NCBI GenBank assembly: GCA_963383645.1
Contig: OY726560.1
Coordinates: forward strand, 70,430,399-70,494,398
Length of the DNA stretch: 64,000 bases
Origin: Muscardinus avellanarius
Lineage: Eukaryota > Chordata > Mammalia > Rodentia > Gliridae
Reading direction: 5' to 3'
Below the pieces are notes generated by a model. The model was not told the DNA's origin. It searched no databases and saw nothing but the letters and a program-made list of their open reading frames with translations. Below, one piece after another: positions 10,546 through 21,199 of this stretch (its first letter is position 1; every line of letters starts with the position of its first letter). The position numbers and the translations under genes are program-made.

Positions 10546-10900
10546 GGGCTTTCCAAGATCTCTCTGACACAGAATCTGTTTATCTGTTGCCAAGTCACAT
10601 ACACTATGCTTAAGATAGATTTTGAATTGATTATTCAACAAAAAACAATTTTAGCATCAAACAGTTAATTCATGAAAACATAAGTATCACAGGGTATTCA
10701 GTTTGGCATCTTACTTTAACAATGCAACAGTGATCTTGCAGGTCTTTTATTTCTTTTCCTTTTTCCTTTGATGAAATGATTCAGCCTCAAGTATTCCTTC
10801 CCCAGAGGGTTCTATAGAACTCTGGTCCAGTCCCGGTCTTATATTGTCACTGACATGCAGTTTGATTCTTAATGTCTTTCTGCCACTTCCAATGAATTAA
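10546..10900. other. Unassigned intron sequence
   Basis: Nothing recognised. Confidence 0.4.
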
Positions 10901-10904
10901 TTCT

Positions 10905-11290
10905 TTTAATCACCCAGGACTTACAGTTATCTTTGGTTTCTTTCTCTATGTCTCCTTTACTTATGCAATTAACAAGATTTCTTACAGATCTTTTATTAAA
11001 GGAGTGAGCTTGGACAGGGATCATTTCATCAGTATTTCTACCCTAATCCTCATGCTCATTATTGTCAGGACTATTGGAATATTCCCTTAACCAGTGCTTC
11101 TGTCTCTATTTAGTCTCTTCCCTCTGTTGTGTCTACTATACATTATACACTGTTAGCTATACAATGTGCCATCACCTTGCTAAAGTATCTCTAAGGCCCA
11201 AATGCTGCTCATACAATGCTTTCTAATTTGTACTCCAGAGAGATACTTCACTGCTACACCAAAAAAGCAGCTCCATCATACTTAATTCAC
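10905..11290 (+). mobile_element. Possible L2 remnant
   Basis: Pyrimidine-rich sequence with weak LINE2-like order (ttgtcaggactattggaata, then gctaaagtatctctaaggcc). Low certainty. Confidence 0.45.
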
Positions 11291-11453
11291 ATTTTATATT
11301 TTTTGCGTAAGAGGTGCATTGGAAAAAGAAGAGTTCTGTTGCTAAAAACAAAAGTAAAAAAGCCCCTGGTCCGCAGAATCAATCTCATAGAATCTATAAT
11401 TTGGCTTTTTTTGTGCCAACTCAGTTCTTCCTTGCTTATCTTTATTAATGCAT

Positions 11454-11455
<2 letters not shown>

Positions 11456-11499
<44 letters not shown>
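11456..11499 (+). repeat. (GT)n microsatellite
   Basis: About 22 GT units directly at the tail side of a minus SINE. Confidence 0.97.
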
Positions 11500-11500
<1 letters not shown>

Positions 11501-11502
11501 GT

Positions 11503-11693
11503 GTTACTAGGGATTCAACCCAGGGGCATTCTACCTCCGAATTAAACCCCAAGCCCTATTTTACTTTGAAACAGGGTCTTGCTAGGTTGCTGAGAGTCTC
11601 ATTAAGTTGCTGAGGCTGGTCTTGAACCTGTGATTCTACTGTCTCAGCCTCTTAAGTACTAGGATTACAGGTATATGCCACCACTCCTGTCTA
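11503..11693 (-). mobile_element. B1-dID SINE, type 1
   Basis: ttactagggattcaaccc to ccaccactcctgtct. Confidence 0.9.
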
Positions 11694-12000
11694 AAGTTAT
11701 ATTTCAAAACCTACTATTCACCAGATACTATAAATAAACAAAAAAGTCATAGTCCACACTTTCATAAAATCTGCAGCCTAAACAAGACAGATTAGCAAAT
11801 ACAATGAAGTGTACTATAAATCTCTCAAGAAAAAAATGTCAATATGTAACAGAACATTTTCCAATCTTGAGGTCCATAAAGTATAAAGAATATAGAGCCC
11901 CCAATTGAAGAGATGATCCAGTAGCCTTGGGAAGAACAAGGTTTTAATTAAAGTAAGAATATAAAAGAAATAGTTAAAAGAGGATAAAGAAGAGTTTGTC

Positions 12001-12208
12001 AGCCGGGCATGGTGGCACACACTAGTAATCCCAGCATTCAGGAGGCAGAGACCAGAGGATCACAGTTCGCGGACAGTCTCAGCTACTTAGTGAGGCCCTT
12101 CGCAACTCAGTGAGACCCTGTTTCAAAAAATAAAAGACTAAAAAATAGGGCTGGGGGTGTAGCTCGGAGGTAGAATACCCCTGGGCCCCCCCCATGGTGG
12201 GGGAGGAG
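12001..12208 (+). mobile_element. B1-dID SINE, type 1, tail lost
   Basis: TSD gaagagtttgtc / gaggagtttgtc. The A-tail is replaced by ccccatggtgggggagg. Confidence 0.9.
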
Positions 12209-12463
12209 TTTGTCAATCAAGGACAGATTTCTACAAAACAGTGAAAAGTAGGTTGACGAGTGAAGGTCAATTGATTTGTGAGTATTTATCTTAAGTGACC
12301 AAGAAAGTAAATGTGTACGGTATCAAAGATTTAATGGTTACAAGGATATCAGCAAATTAGTTTGAGAAGAAAGGCTATCCATTCAGGATTCTTCTGCAGA
12401 ATAGAGATGAATTCCATCTTCTGATGCAATTCCTGTTGGGTAAGGAGACTAAGGAGACTTCTG

Positions 12464-12672
12464 CTTTTTTTTTTTTTTTTTTTTTTTTTTTTGGTGCTGG
12501 GGTTGGGACCCAGAGGCTTTCTACCTCCGGGCTATACTCCCAGACCTTTTTATTTAGAAACAGGATCTCACTAAGTTGCTGAAAACCTCACTAAGTAGCT
12601 GAGGCTGGCTTCGAACCCGTGCGATCCTCCTGTCTCAGCAGGGATTACAAGCGTGTGCCACCACGCCTGGCC
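12464..12672 (-). mobile_element. B1-dID SINE, type 1
   Basis: 29-nt T-tail; TSD gggtaaggagacttctg with a small internal repeat in the left copy. Confidence 0.92.
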
Positions 12673-12984
12673 GGGTAAGGAGACTTCTGTTTTCCATTAT
12701 GTAGCCACCTGTGACCTAGATTGAGTACTTGGATTCTAAGGAAAAGTTCTAGGTTTGAGTATTCAAACATACAGCCTCAAGATTCCTGAGACTCTGTGGA
12801 TCACTAGGGCCCCCAAAGGTGAGTACTAGGAAATCTTTTTGGTAGCCCATTCAGAGGCCTGTGGGATGCTATGTACAACATATATTTAATAAGCTTTTCC
12901 AAATGAAAGAATGAATATCCTTCCTAGTAACAATTTAAAACTAGAAAAGCACCCCAAATTCTTCTTAATGATCAATATATTTAT

Positions 12985-13200
12985 CTGAAGCTAGACTGCT
13001 TGAATCTAACTTCCAAATCTGCCATTTACTACATGCATGTGACCCTGGGCAAAATAATAAGCCCAGTGTTTTTTGGTTTCCTTACTGAAAAATAATGATG
13101 ATAACAGTAATGATACCTCATAGGGTTGTTGTGAGAATGGAATGAATGAAAGAAAACTTATGGAGTTCCTAAAACAATGACATATATAGAGTAAGTACCT
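12985..13200 (+). mobile_element. MIR SINE
   Basis: tctgccatttactacatgca, gtgaccctgggcaaaataa, ctcatagggttgttgtgaga: ancient mammalian MIR in sense. Confidence 0.85.
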
Positions 13201-13247
13201 TCTTGGGACATTATTTTCATAAAATATGGGATGAGTTCGCTTTTTAA

Positions 13248-13437
13248 AATTTTTATTTATTTATTTATTTATTTAGGTACTGGGGTTCCTGGAAACCCTT
13301 CTACTTCCGGGCTACACTCCCAGACCAATTTTTTTTTTTTTTTTGAAAACAGGGTCTCTTAAGCCAGCACAGCTGGCTTCAAACCTGTCTCCGCCTCCCA
13401 AGCACGGGAATTACAAGCATGTGCCACCACGCCCAGC
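13248..13437 (-). mobile_element. B1-dID SINE, type 2
   Basis: (TTTA)n tail side. Left flank gagttcgctttttaaa matches the right flank gaattagctttttaaa beyond the next SINE. Confidence 0.92.
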
Positions 13438-13452
13438 GCTGAATTAGCTTTT

Positions 13453-13453
13453 T

Positions 13454-13489
<36 letters not shown>

Positions 13490-13686
13490 TTATTTATTTT
13501 GGTGGTACAGGGGTTCCTGGAAGCCCTTCTACCTCCGGGCTACACTCCCAGACCTATTTTTACATTTTTATTTGGAAACAGGGTCTCCTAAGCCAGCGCG
13601 CACAGCGCGGCTGGCTTCGAACCTGCGCGATCCTGTCTCTGCCTCCCAAGCCTGGGGATTACAAGCGTGTGCCACCACGCCCGGCT
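13453..13686 (-). mobile_element. B1-dID SINE, type 2, same target
   Basis: Perfect TSD gaattagctttt at 13441-13452 and 13687-13698. Inserted into the TSD of the previous SINE. Confidence 0.94.
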
Positions 13687-13769
13687 GAATTAGCTTTTTA
13701 AATTCCTATACTACCCACATAGTGGAATGAGTAAGCTATCTACTATTTCAAACTTCAACTATCACTTTA

Positions 13770-13849
13770 TTTATTTATTTAGGTGGTACTGGAGTTCCTG
13801 GATACCCTTCTACCTCTGGGCTACACTCCCAGAACTATTTCATCCATCC

Positions 13850-13891
<42 letters not shown>

Positions 13892-14030
13892 ATCTATCTA
13901 TCTAGATTTTTTTTTTAAATTTGGAAACAGGGTCTCTTAAGCCAGCGCGGCTGACTTCAAACCTGCGTGATCCTTCTGTCTCTGCCTCCCAAGCGCGAGG
14001 ATTACAAGTGTGCGCCACCATGCCCAGCCT
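13770..14030 (-). mobile_element. B1-dID SINE, type 2, with internal microsatellite
   Basis: Perfect TSD caactatcacttta at 13756-13769 and 14031-14044. The linker between the two halves has expanded into (TATC)n at 13846-13903. Confidence 0.94.
13846..13903 (+). repeat. (TATC)n inside a SINE
   Basis: About 14 units in the A/T-rich linker of the SINE at 13770. Confidence 0.96.
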
Positions 14031-14071
14031 CAACTATCACTTTAATAGTTGGTCTATGAAGTATTGCTTAC

Positions 14072-14144
14072 CTGGGTCAAAATTATCACCAAATATTCTC
14101 TTGGCAGGAATCTTCAGAGCCATAGCAGGAAACTGTTTCTTTAA
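14072..14144 (-). CDS. SGK3: SGK3 coding exon 4 (PX domain)
   Basis: 73-nt exon with acceptor aaaattctag and donor CCCAG|gtaagc. It encodes 24 residues starting [16 protein letters not shown] and continuing through IFGDNFDP, plus the first base of an Asp codon. This is the PX-domain segment with the Pro/Lys-rich lipid-contact loop. A SINE ends only about 40 bp beyond the donor (13770-14030), so the intron side is crowded with young insertions, but the splice site itself is untouched. Confidence 0.95.
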
Positions 14145-14344
14145 CTAGAATTTTAAAAATATTACACGAACTAGTAAGTCTTATAAAATTAAGAACCAAA
14201 TCTACTAAAAACAAATACAATCTAATTTTAAAGAAAATTCATCATAAGACATACTTTTAAATTTATGATCATGTAACATAAAATATTAAATTATACCAAC
14301 AAAATACCAAGGACTAATTTTCTATTTTGCCCCAATAAAATATT

Positions 14345-14485
14345 TAGTATTTGTATGACATTGGATAAGTTACTAACACCTCTGTGCCTGTTTTCTTGCC
14401 TGTGAAATGATCTTCCAAGAACAATTATCTTACAGAGTTGTGGGACTCAAAGGTGATCATATATGACAAGTGCTTAGACTAGAAT
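14345..14485 (+). mobile_element. MIR SINE, weak
   Basis: gacattggataagttacta, acctctgtgcctgttttctt, cagagttgtgggactcaaa. Confidence 0.6.
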
Positions 14486-14960
14486 GAATCATGGAAGTTC
14501 TGATTACCTACCACTTATTACCTCAAGAAAAGATGTGCTTTTTGTGTTCTCTCTACATGAATAGACTGACTATAGTTTTCTGAGGAAGCTAATACATTTT
14601 GCTTTCAGTACCCCCTGTCCTAGCCTTTTTCCTTATTTATACTCTAATATACTTCTTTATCAGATTTGCTTGTTCTCAGAGAAATAACATGGCCTAAAGA
14701 AATTAAATTTGGGGCAGTAAAGCCATAAAAATAGGCCATTTTTTATTATAAGCTTGATGTCAAAAGTTCATGTCCACATAAAAACTCTAGATTTAACTAG
14801 CAACTGACAGGAAATACAAAGAATAGAAGAATGTATTACTTGCTCTACACCATGGCATACCATCAGCAAATCCAGACCCTTACCCCCATGTAAGGGAATG
14901 ACTGTTTCTTTTTCTTTTCTGTATGTGAGGGGAGGGAAGGAGGAAGCGAGGAGGAGGAAG
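14486..14960. other. Intron sequence, nothing recognised
   Basis: Unique-looking, AT-rich. Confidence 0.4.
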
Positions 14961-14980
14961 AGAGAGACAGACAGACAGAC

Positions 14981-15035
<55 letters not shown>
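14960..15035 (+). repeat. (GACA)n(GA)n microsatellite
   Basis: GACA units then about 25 GA units at the tail side of a minus SINE. Confidence 0.95.
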
Positions 15036-15039
<4 letters not shown>

Positions 15040-15067
15040 CAGAGATATCTGTATCTATTATCTATCT

Positions 15068-15470
15068 ATGTTGGGGATTGAATCTAGAGGCAGTCTACCT
15101 CCAACCTACATCCCCAGCCCTATTTTATTTTGCAGTACTGGGGACGAAACCCAGGGACATTCTATCTCTGAGCTGTACCCCCAGCCCTATTTTTTATCCT
15201 TTATTTCAAAACAGGGTCTCACTGAGTTGCAAAGGGCCTCACTAAGTAGCTGAGCTGTCAACGAACCGTGATCCTCCTGTCTCAGCCTCCCAAATGCTGG
15301 GATTACAACCGTGTGCCACCACAACCAGCTTTATTTTTTATTTTGAAACATGATCTCACTAGGTTGCTAAGAGCCTCGCAAAGTTGCTGAGGCTAGCTTT
15401 GAACTATGCTCCTCCTGTCTCAGCCTCCCAAGTACTGAGATTACAGGTGTAATCCCAGGCCAGGCTTTGT
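15068..15470 (-). mobile_element. Two nested B1-dID SINEs
   Basis: An older minus SINE (15068-15135 and 15330-15470) is split by a type 1 minus SINE (15136-15329), with tttattttg repeated at the junctions. Confidence 0.88.
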
Positions 15471-15478
15471 TTCTTTAA

Positions 15479-15500
15479 ACACACACACGCACGCACGCGC
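15479..15500 (+). repeat. CA/CGCA tract
   Basis: Short acacacacgcacgcacgcgc tract. Confidence 0.85.
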
Positions 15501-15659
15501 TTAAAAAAAAGAGTGGTGGAGGGGAACTACTGCTTAAAAAAAACATTTAGTAGTCTTATCAACTAGTCACAAACATTAACTGGATATTTTATATTAAGAC
15601 GTTATCATTAATTTACTTTTAAATGTAAGTGATATTGTGTATAATTTGTTTTTAACAAT

Positions 15660-15900
15660 CATTATCTTTGAGAGGAGTATAATAACATTTTTACAAATAA
15701 AATGACAATGTCTTAAGATTTCTGCCAAAATAGTGTTGGGCTGGGTAGGTTAGAGATGAAGCAAATCAACACTGTTGAAGATGATGATATCAACAATGTT
15801 GATGTTGGATGGTAGCACTGTATTATTTTCCATATTTGTACTAGCTTGTCTATTTTTGTGTTGGAAAATTTCTACTAATAAAAAGTTTAGAAATACAAAC
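15660..15900 (+). mobile_element. Old L1 3' UTR end
   Basis: gtctatttttgtgttggaaa and atttctactaataaaaagtt resemble the 3' end of older L1 families. Confidence 0.6.
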
Positions 15901-16032
15901 TATAGTCATCAAAACTGTTGACAAATTGCTTAAAAATTGAAAACTTTACTTTTCATCTTTCTAAAAAAAGGGCTGAGAATGAATTTCTGGTTTTGAATTT
16001 AGAAAAATCAAGGGCAGTTTGGATTTATTTCA

Positions 16033-16120
16033 ATTTTTTGGTGCTGGGGATTGAACCCAGGGCATTGGCATGCAAAACACGTGCGTACCTACATTCCCAT
16101 GGAGCTATACACCCAACCTA
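16033..16120 (-). mobile_element. ID element (monomer)
   Basis: ggtgctggggattgaaccca, gcatgcaaaacacgtgcgta, atggagctatacaccc; tRNA-derived half only, reversed. Confidence 0.8.
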
Positions 16121-16427
16121 TGCCAAGTTTAACCTGATTTCTATAGTTTCAAAGAACACAACTGACACCATTCTTCTAGTTTTTCCTTTGCCCTTCACTA
16201 CAGAGGCAGAATTAAAAGCAGTTATATAAAAAGGAAACAGACACAGAAAATGATGAAACAAGAAAAAGACAAAAAGGAAAAAAACTGAAAATACAAGAGA
16301 AATGAGGAAGATAGCTGATAAAAACTGAGCTACATATATAAGGAAAATTTTCTGTCCATTTAAAAATGAGGTGTGTCATGAAGGGGAGAAAGTGATCCTG
16401 GGGTAGGCCCTAAAATAAGCTTCCCTG

Positions 16428-16428
<1 letters not shown>

Positions 16429-16472
<44 letters not shown>

Positions 16473-16671
16473 GCAGTATTGGGTATAGGGGGCATTCTAC
16501 CTCTAAGCTACATCCCCAGTCTTATTTTTTTTTTTAATTCTTTATTTTGAAACAGGGTCTCACTAAGTTGCAGAAGGATTCACTAAATAGCTGAGGCTGT
16601 CTGTGAACCACAATCCTCCTGTCTCAGCCTCCCAAATGTTGGGATTACAAGCGTGCACCACCACACCCGGC
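16429..16671 (-). mobile_element. B1-dID SINE, type 1, with (TATC)n tail
   Basis: (TATC)n at 16429-16472 occupies the tail position; ends ccaccacacccggct. Confidence 0.9.
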
Positions 16672-16710
16672 TTCCTGCTTTATTTTTATTTTTAAAGATC
16701 TTTATATATT

Positions 16711-16886
16711 GTTGGGCGTAGTGGTGCACACTTGTAATCCCCGCGCTTGGGAGGCAGAGACAGGAGGATCGTGCAGGTTCGAAGCCAGCCGCGCTGGCTT
16801 AAGATACCCTATTTCCAAATAAAAAAGTATAAAATAGGTCTGGGAGTGTAGCCCGGAGGTAGAAGGGTTTCCAGGAAAAAAAAAAA
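16711..16886 (+). mobile_element. B1-dID SINE, type 2, 3'-shortened
   Basis: TSD aaagatctttatatatt at 16694-16710 and about 16887-16903. The A-tail starts right after ttccagga, so the usual accccagtaccacc is missing. Confidence 0.92.
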
Positions 16887-17191
16887 AAAGATCTTTATAT
16901 ATTAACACTCCAATTAATTAATTACCAGCCAATTAAGTCATGAAGCCATAATGAAGACCCATCCTCAGTGTGGAGTTCCACATTGCTTGAGTTTTTAGAT
17001 GTTCTGCATATCCCTCCCTCCTATGAATAGTTCCGCGCACACACACACAGAAAAAAAAAACACCACAAGATGTTCAAAAGGGTAAATCAGCCTACAAAAT
17101 CTTTTAAACCAAATACATAAAGTTTCAAAGTTCAGTTATTAGTACATATTTGAACATATTTTGCTCTTAACTCCCTAAGAAGTTCATATAA

Positions 17192-17236
17192 AGTGTGTGT
17201 GTGAGAGAGAGAGACAGACAGACGGATAGACAGATG
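17192..17236 (+). repeat. GT/GA/GACA microsatellite
   Basis: gtgtgtgtgtgagagagaga followed by gacagacagacg. Confidence 0.92.
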
Positions 17237-18180
17237 ACAATCATCATGTTATTTTTACCTAAGCATATCCTAGATAACCTGATAGGTACTGAGTCAGATC
17301 TGTACAATCATCAAATAAATGTTGAACATCTAGATAATGGGTATCCAAGAGTTTTAAGTAGAGAAAATAGTTCAACCTTCACCTAGGCTCCAATATCAAT
17401 CATTCTTTTAAAAAGTCACTACAAAATTATATATTCCTATGTACAAACACAAAGAATTTAAATTAGGAATTTAAGGTACAACTGCTTTTATTCTAAACTG
17501 ACGCAAAGCTTGGAACCCAGAGCTGCCCTAATGGGTTTCTGTAACAGCTTATTAGTATGCATTCTTTGACCTCCATTTGAGACGTTTAAGGCAACACCTC
17601 CATCAACATCAGTGCTTGGTGAGATCTGGCCTGATGAGCTACAATGACCTTGGTGTCTTGCTGCTGACTTTAGAAAGTATGTGCAACTTCAAATACTAGA
17701 TTATGAATACTATTCAGTATCTGAACTAGGTGTATTTAAAAACCATTTTCAGCTATTTAGAGAGTTAATGGTCTCTTAGATCTCACCCTCCGGGCAACTG
17801 TCAGAAAGTCAATACTCATTTCAGTTGTGCTAACCACTCAAAACCTAGAACCGAAGATATCTCAAAGAAAGGAAGGAAGGAAGGAAGGAAGGAAAGAAGG
17901 GAGGAGGAGAGTGGGCTCACAAGAGACCTTCGCATCTAAAGCTTATAGTTGGGCAATTTAAACAGAAATACGACAATGATTAATGATTATATTGGGCCTA
18001 AAGGATTTATTTTTAATATTCTATGACATCTAGTCTTCATACTTTCAGTTGTTTATTTGGAACTGTTCAGCAGTCCTTTCTCTACCTTTTTTGTTAAGAA
18101 TTTCAAAATCAGAATACTTCTGAAGAATTCTTTACCTTTTTCTGCCTGTCTGATGCATGGCTAATTTAATTATTCAAAAA
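17237..18180. other. Intron sequence, nothing recognised
   Basis: Contains only a (GGAA)n tract at 17871-17898. The 17480-17690 part is more GC-balanced than its surroundings but has no open frame or splice-site pair. Confidence 0.4.
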
Positions 18181-18210
18181 ATATTCTTTTGAGGTTTTCT
18201 CAGGTGTTTT

Positions 18211-18427
18211 TTTTTTTGTGTGTGTGGTACTGGGGGTGGAACCCAGGGGCTTTCAACCTCCAGACTATATACTCCCAGACCTATTTTTATATTTTATTTG
18301 GAAACAGGGTCTCACTAAGTTGCTTAGAGCCTCAGTAAGTAGCTGAGGCTGGCTTCAAACCTGTGCAATCCTCTTGTCTCAGCCTCCCAAGTGCCAGGAT
18401 TACAAGTGTGCGCCACCATGCTCGGCT
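18211..18427 (-). mobile_element. B1-dID SINE, type 1
   Basis: TSD ctcaggtgtttt on both sides; ends 41 bp from SGK3 exon 3. Confidence 0.92.
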
Positions 18428-18468
18428 CTCAGGTGTTTTAAACAGCTATCTTGTAGGCTTTTACTTAC

Positions 18469-18552
18469 AGTGTTGTAGAGTTTGTCGAACTCTGCATATC
18501 TCCTAAAGACAAACCACTCACTCCTGCCCACAGAGACCAGAACTTTATAAAC
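18469..18552 (-). CDS. SGK3: SGK3 coding exon 3 (PX domain, RRY motif)
   Basis: 84-nt exon, phase 0 at both ends, acceptor catttctacag and donor ACT|gtaagt. It encodes 28 residues starting [16 protein letters not shown] and continuing [12 protein letters not shown]. The RRY motif is the PX-domain signature; its second Arg corresponds to human Arg50, which contacts the 3-phosphate of PI3P. A minus-oriented SINE ends 41 bp beyond the donor at 18427. Confidence 0.95.
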
Positions 18553-18554
18553 CT

Positions 18555-18980
18555 GTAGAAATGAAAAAATGGCATAATATTTGAACTGCCAAAACTGTTA
18601 AATAAAAACTGTCTTCGTACTCATGAAACTAATATTAAGATCAATATATGTATGGTTCTCAAGTTCAAGCATATAAACTGAAACACTTCTTTTATTGTTC
18701 AAAATGTAGTATTTTATTTTTAGATGCTATGAAGTATTTCCTAATTTCCAGAGATAACATAATAAACACACAAATATTCATTATTTAGATATACTGTGCC
18801 AGTCTTGCTTCAGATATCTTTTCCAAGAATAAAACATTATAGATTCAACTGATGACACTTTCACTATTCTTTCCCAGCAGTGACTATTACCTTGAAATCC
18901 TAAAATATTTTCAACAGTGATGCCTACCACAGAGTAAATAACCAACTAATAGCTTTCTTCCTTCCAAATTATCTTGTTTT
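18555..18980. other. Intron upstream of exon 3, nothing recognised
   Basis: AT-rich; includes the polypyrimidine/acceptor region of exon 3. Confidence 0.4.
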
Positions 18981-18984
18981 GTTT

Positions 18985-19168
18985 TGTTTCTCTGGTGCTA
19001 TGGATTGAACCCGGGCATTCTACCACTGAGCTATAACCCACAGCCCTATTTTATTATGTATTTGGAAGCAGGATCTGGCGAAGTTGTTGAAGCTGGCTTT
19101 CAATCTGTGATCCTTCTGTCTCAGTCTCCCAAGTACTAGGATTAAAGACATGCACCACCACATCTGGC
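18985..19168 (-). mobile_element. B1-dID SINE, old
   Basis: ggtgctatggattgaacccg to ccaccacatctggcc. Confidence 0.88.
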
Positions 19169-19213
19169 CCAAATAATCTTTTACGTGGTGTTTTTCAAAC
19201 TAAAAATTTATCC

Positions 19214-19420
19214 TTGCCAAGCATGGAGGTGCATGCCCATAATCTTGGTACCTGGGAGGTTGAGACAGGATGAGCACAGGTTCAAAGCCAGTCTCCGCAA
19301 CTTAGCAAGACTCTCAGCAAGTTAGTAAGAACCTGTTTCCAAATGAAAAATAAAATAGAGCTAAGGGTGTAGTTCAGAGGTAAAATGCTCCTGGGTTCAA
19401 ACCACCAGAAAAAAAAAAAG
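19214..19420 (+). mobile_element. B1-dID SINE, old
   Basis: Starts gccaagcatggaggtgca; ends in an A-tail with GA units. Confidence 0.88.
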
Positions 19421-19437
19421 AGAGAGAATTTATTCTC

Positions 19438-19618
19438 AGCTGGATACATACCTGTAATCCCAACTATTATGGAGGTGAAATTAAGAGGAGAACAAGTTGG
19501 AGGCCAACCTGGGCAACTTGGCAAGACCCTGTCTCAAAACCAAAAGGGCAGGTGTAGCTCAGTGGTAGAATACTTGCCTAGCATTCACAAGGTCTTGGGT
19601 TTAATCCCTTTACCACAA
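19438..19618 (+). mobile_element. B1-dID SINE, old, with complete ID half
   Basis: The right half keeps cttgcctagcattcacaag, the ID stretch deleted in the common dimers. It looks like an ancestral form. Confidence 0.82.
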
Positions 19619-19620
19619 AA

Positions 19621-19842
19621 TTTTTTTTTTTTTTTTGGAGGTACTGGGAATGAAACCCAGGGGCCTTCGACCTCCAGGTTACACTCCCAGACCTATTTTT
19701 TAATATTTTATTTGGAAACATGGTCTCAAGAAGTTGCTGAGAGCCTCATTAAGTAGCTGAGGCTGGCTTCAAACCTGTGAGATCCTCCAGTCTCAGCCTC
19801 CCAAGTACTGGGATTACAAGCATGCACCATAACACCTGGCTA
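19621..19842 (-). mobile_element. B1-dID SINE, type 1
   Basis: Tail-to-tail with the previous SINE. Confidence 0.9.
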
Positions 19843-19870
19843 CTGCAAAAACTTTAAAAAAGAATTTATC

Positions 19871-20112
19871 AAGCCGGGCGTGGTGGCGCATGCTTGTAAT
19901 CCCCGCGCTTGGGAGGCTGAGACAGGAGGATCGCACAGGTTCAAAGCCAGCCTCAGCCTACTTAGTAAGGCTCTCAGCAACTTAGTGAGACCCTGTTTCC
20001 AAATAAAATATAAAAAAGGTCTGGGAGTATAGCCCGGAGGTAGAAAGCCTCTGGGTTCTACCCCCAGTACCACAAAAAAATAAATAAATAAATAAAAATA
20101 AATAAATAAAAT
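19871..20112 (+). mobile_element. B1-dID SINE, type 1
   Basis: Perfect TSD aaaaaagaatttatc at 19856-19870 and 20113-20127; (AAAT)n tail. Confidence 0.94.
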
Positions 20113-20244
20113 AAAAAAGAATTTATCCTCAGATTTTTTTAATATCATCTTTTCCACTTTTAATATTTATATGTATGTTATGATAAGATTAATATACACA
20201 ATATATTATATGTAAAACAATGCAAAACAATCCTATATAATCAT

Positions 20245-20400
20245 AATCAACCCTATGAAGTAAGCAAAACAACTATAACCCCCATATATATGAGGAAATG
20301 ATAACCAAAAAGTTAAGTAATTTGCCCAAGTTCATAGACAATAAGAAATAAGATTCCTTCCTGTAGGCCTGCCCTGTCTCCAGTACAGACCCCAAACCTT
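20245..20400 (-). mobile_element. MIR SINE
   Basis: accctatgaagtaagcaaaa, atgaggaaatgataacc, gttaagtaatttgcccaag on the plus strand; antisense MIR. Confidence 0.82.
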
Positions 20401-20640
20401 TTGTTAGCCCCAAAATGTGTTAAATGATTATTAGAGTCCGAGATCTCTTGAAGGCTATGGCATCTCCTGCATCCTTGGGGAATTTTTGCTTGTCTGCTAG
20501 AAGTTACTTGCCTTTAAAATGCAAAGGTCCTGGGCTCCCTCTATTGTCTTGCTAACCACCCTTGGTGCCAGGAACAGAGAACAGAGTACCCGATATTTAT
20601 CTAGCTATAGCTATTCTGATCTTAACCAAGAGGTACCAAA
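20401..20640. other. Unassigned sequence before a poly-A tract
   Basis: 240 bp ending at a 21-A tract (about 20639-20659). It could be a decayed retrocopy but I see no source gene. Confidence 0.35.
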
Positions 20641-20952
20641 AAAAAAAAAAAAAAAAAAAGGCACTGAAATATCTTGGAAATAGTGGGTGCAACATGTCAG
20701 AATTAGTTGTAAACTAAAACTCCCTAAAGAGAGAGTGTAGAAGTAAAGGGTAGAAGATCTAGTCAAGATGCCAGCAATGCTAAGACTAGACTACAGATTT
20801 ACCAGATAAAGCATTCAAGATCAGACAGGCCTGGAAGCAGCACTGTTAAAATGTACAAAAAACTTAGGTGTATACAATTGTAAGCTTCTTAAATTCTTTG
20901 TACTGACTTCCTAATGAGGAGAGCGGCCCCTAGGAAGGTCAGGTGGCCTCCC

Positions 20953-21007
20953 CTAGCTCCCAGCTAGACTAGAACCAAGCCTAGGTTCTAGTCTAGCTGG
21001 GAGCTAG
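20953..21007. repeat. Perfect hairpin, 24-bp stem, 7-nt loop
   Basis: 20953-20976 and 20984-21007 are exact reverse complements; the loop is aagccta. Followed by further ctagatctag-type palindromic sequence to 21029. Confidence 0.95.
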
Positions 21008-21199
21008 ACTAGATCTAGGTTCTAGATCTGCAATAAGTACATTTACAGGAATTAAGGCCTTTATGACATTACTAACAGTATGATTACAAACAAGTGCTGA
21101 TTAAGTATCTTCTAATAAACCAATGGACAAAACAAAAACTATTCAAATTTTAAAAAACACACTTCCATCGGCAACAAAGTAGGATTTCATAAAGCAGTA

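Noticed and set aside
17480..17690. GC-balanced block with aataaa on the minus strand, possible processed pseudogene
   Set aside because: No A-tail, TSD or recognisable parent gene.
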